From NCBI GenBank assembly GCA_036873135.1, contig JAPTYO010000001.1:54999629-55063628 (forward strand): a stretch of 64,000 bases of DNA, written 5' to 3'. The notes beneath the pieces were generated by a model. The model searched no databases. It was given only the letters and a program-made list of their open reading frames with translations, and had not been told where the DNA came from. A program made the translations under genes and the position numbers. Numbering within the stretch: position 1 is the stretch's first letter; each line of letters opens with the position of its first letter. Shown here piece after piece: positions 62,901 to 64,000 of this stretch. The DNA is from Clarkia xantiana subsp. parviflora. Taxonomy: Eukaryota; Streptophyta; Magnoliopsida; Myrtales; Onagraceae.

Positions 62901-64000
62901 TCTCATTTTTTCAATATAACCTCACTCGGACCTCTATTTTTTGATGAAATCAGTTTTATTTGCACTCTTACTCGTCGTATAAGACCGTGGAATGGTTGAA
63001 ACTATTTCTCATATCGGACTCATAAGCACCAATTTTCTGTGATGGTAAGTAAGGAAAAATCTTCGGTTTCGGCCAATTTTCTCATTTTTCAATATAACCT
63101 CACTCGGACCTCTATTTTTTGATGAAATCAGTTTTATTTGCACTCTTACTCGTCGTATAAGACCGTGGAATGGTTTGAAACTATTTCTCATATCGGACTC
63201 ATAAGCACCAATTTTCTGTGATGGTAAGTAAGGAAAAATCTTCGGTTTCGGCCAATTTTCTCATTTTTTCAATATACCTCACTCGGACCTCTATTTTTTT
63301 ATGAAATCAGTTTTATTTGCACTCTTACTCGTCGTATAAGACCGTGGAATGGTTGAAACTATTTCTCATATCGGACTCATAAGCACCAAGTTTTCTGTGA
63401 TGGTAAGTAAGGAAAAATCTTCGGTTTCGGCCAATTTTCTCATTTTTTCAATATAACCTCACTCGGACCTCTATTTTTTTGATGAAATCAGTTTTATTTG
63501 CACTCTTACTCGTCGTATAAGACCGTGGAATGGTTGAAACATTTCTCATATCGGACTCATAAGCACCAATTTTCTGTGATGGTAAGTAAGGAAAAATCTT
63601 CGGTTTCGGCCAATTTTCTCATTTTTTCAATATAACCTCACTCGGACCTCTATTTTTTGATGAAATCAGTTTTATTTGCACTCTTACTCGTCGTATAAGA
63701 CCGTGGAATGGTTGAAACTATTTCTCATATCGGACTCATAAGCACCAAATTTTCTGTGATGGTAAGTAAGGAAAAATCTTCGGTTTCGGCCAATTTTCTC
63801 ATTTTTCAATATAACTCACTCGGACCTCTATTTTTTGATGAAATCAGTTTTATTTGCACTCTTACTCGTCGTATAAGACCGTGGAAGTTTGAAACTATTT
63901 CTCATATCGGACTCATAAGCACCAATTTTCTGTGATGGTAAGTAAGGAAAAATCTTCGGTTTCGGCCAATTTTCTCATTTTTTCAATATAACCTCACTCG
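41962..64000. repeat. Tandem satellite array, 178-179 bp monomer, about 120-125 copies
   Basis: Head-to-tail copies with landmarks repeating every 177-180 bases: aatataacctcactcggacc, gaaatcagttttatttgcac, cgtcgtataagac, ggaatggttgaaac, tctcatatcggactcataag, tgatggtaagtaagg and cttcggtttcggccaa. Successive atataacc landmarks fall at 41981, 42158, 42336, 42515 and 42693. All copies share one orientation and no other sequence interrupts them; the array leaves the window on the right. The first three copies are divergent, those to about 44,200 moderately so, and the interior is almost uniform, differing mainly in a T-run length, presence of G before atgaaatc, and caag/caat/caaat variants. The repeated 61-75 codon open frames are by-products of the repeat. 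Confidence 0.98.

Noticed and set aside
42000..64000. Repeated 61-75 codon open frames in the satellite
   Set aside because: They recur with the monomer, depend on indel variants because 178-179 is not a multiple of three, and have no family features.
41962..64000. CENP-B box in the satellite monomer
   Set aside because: The ttcggtttcggcc stretch shares only TTCG with the CENP-B box; the essential downstream CGGG positions do not match.
41962..64000. CRISPR-like array
   Set aside because: There are no unique spacers; whole monomers repeat head to tail in a plant genome.

Overview
This window is nuclear DNA from a flowering plant, almost certainly a eudicot. The genes are intron-rich with GT-AG junctions, the spacers are AT-rich, and every recognisable protein is a plant family member. 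I cannot name the species. The gene models below were built by hand from splice signals, reading-frame continuity and family motifs; no alignment was run.

Gene-bearing part (about 1-41,900): a nuclear-encoded mitochondrial group II intron maturase of nMAT1 type (minus strand, single exon). Divergent from it lies an ER/cis-Golgi class I alpha-mannosidase of MNS3 type (6 exons). In Arabidopsis these two genes are neighbours (At1g30010 and At1g30000), so the pair looks like old microsynteny. Then follow a La-related RNA-binding protein of LARP6a type (11 exons), a plastid MraY-like phospho-N-acetylmuramoyl-pentapeptide transferase (8 exons), a CYP710A sterol C-22 desaturase (3 exons), a CCDC174-like coiled-coil protein (3 exons) and two tandemly duplicated GT77-type nucleotide-diphospho-sugar transferases (4 and 3 exons). 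The genes serve unrelated pathways: mitochondrial RNA splicing, N-glycan trimming, RNA binding, plastid peptidoglycan-type lipid synthesis, sterol synthesis and cell-wall or glycoprotein glycosylation. There is no operon-like logic.

Introns and spacers carry many small non-autonomous elements. A family with GGGTTAA...TTAACC(C) ends and 9-bp target duplications (Mutator-like) sits five times in introns. Long fold-back elements lie in a MraY intron and in the CYP710A promoter. A 260-bp hAT-type element with an 8-bp duplication lies in a CYP710A intron, and a probable tRNA-derived SINE in a GT77 intron. The third intron of the first GT77 gene coincides with a 600-bp inverted-repeat element. It is flanked by a 5-bp duplication, and removing it restores exactly the uninterrupted exon length of the neighbouring paralogue, so it reads as an intron created by a transposon.

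Right-hand third (about 41,962-64,000): an unbroken head-to-tail satellite array with a 178-179 bp monomer and roughly 120-125 copies. It begins about 100 bp after the stop codon of the second GT77 gene and runs off the window. Its first copies are divergent and its interior is highly homogeneous with trimeric and tetrameric higher-order periodicity, as in plant centromeric or heterochromatic satellites. It contains no genes.
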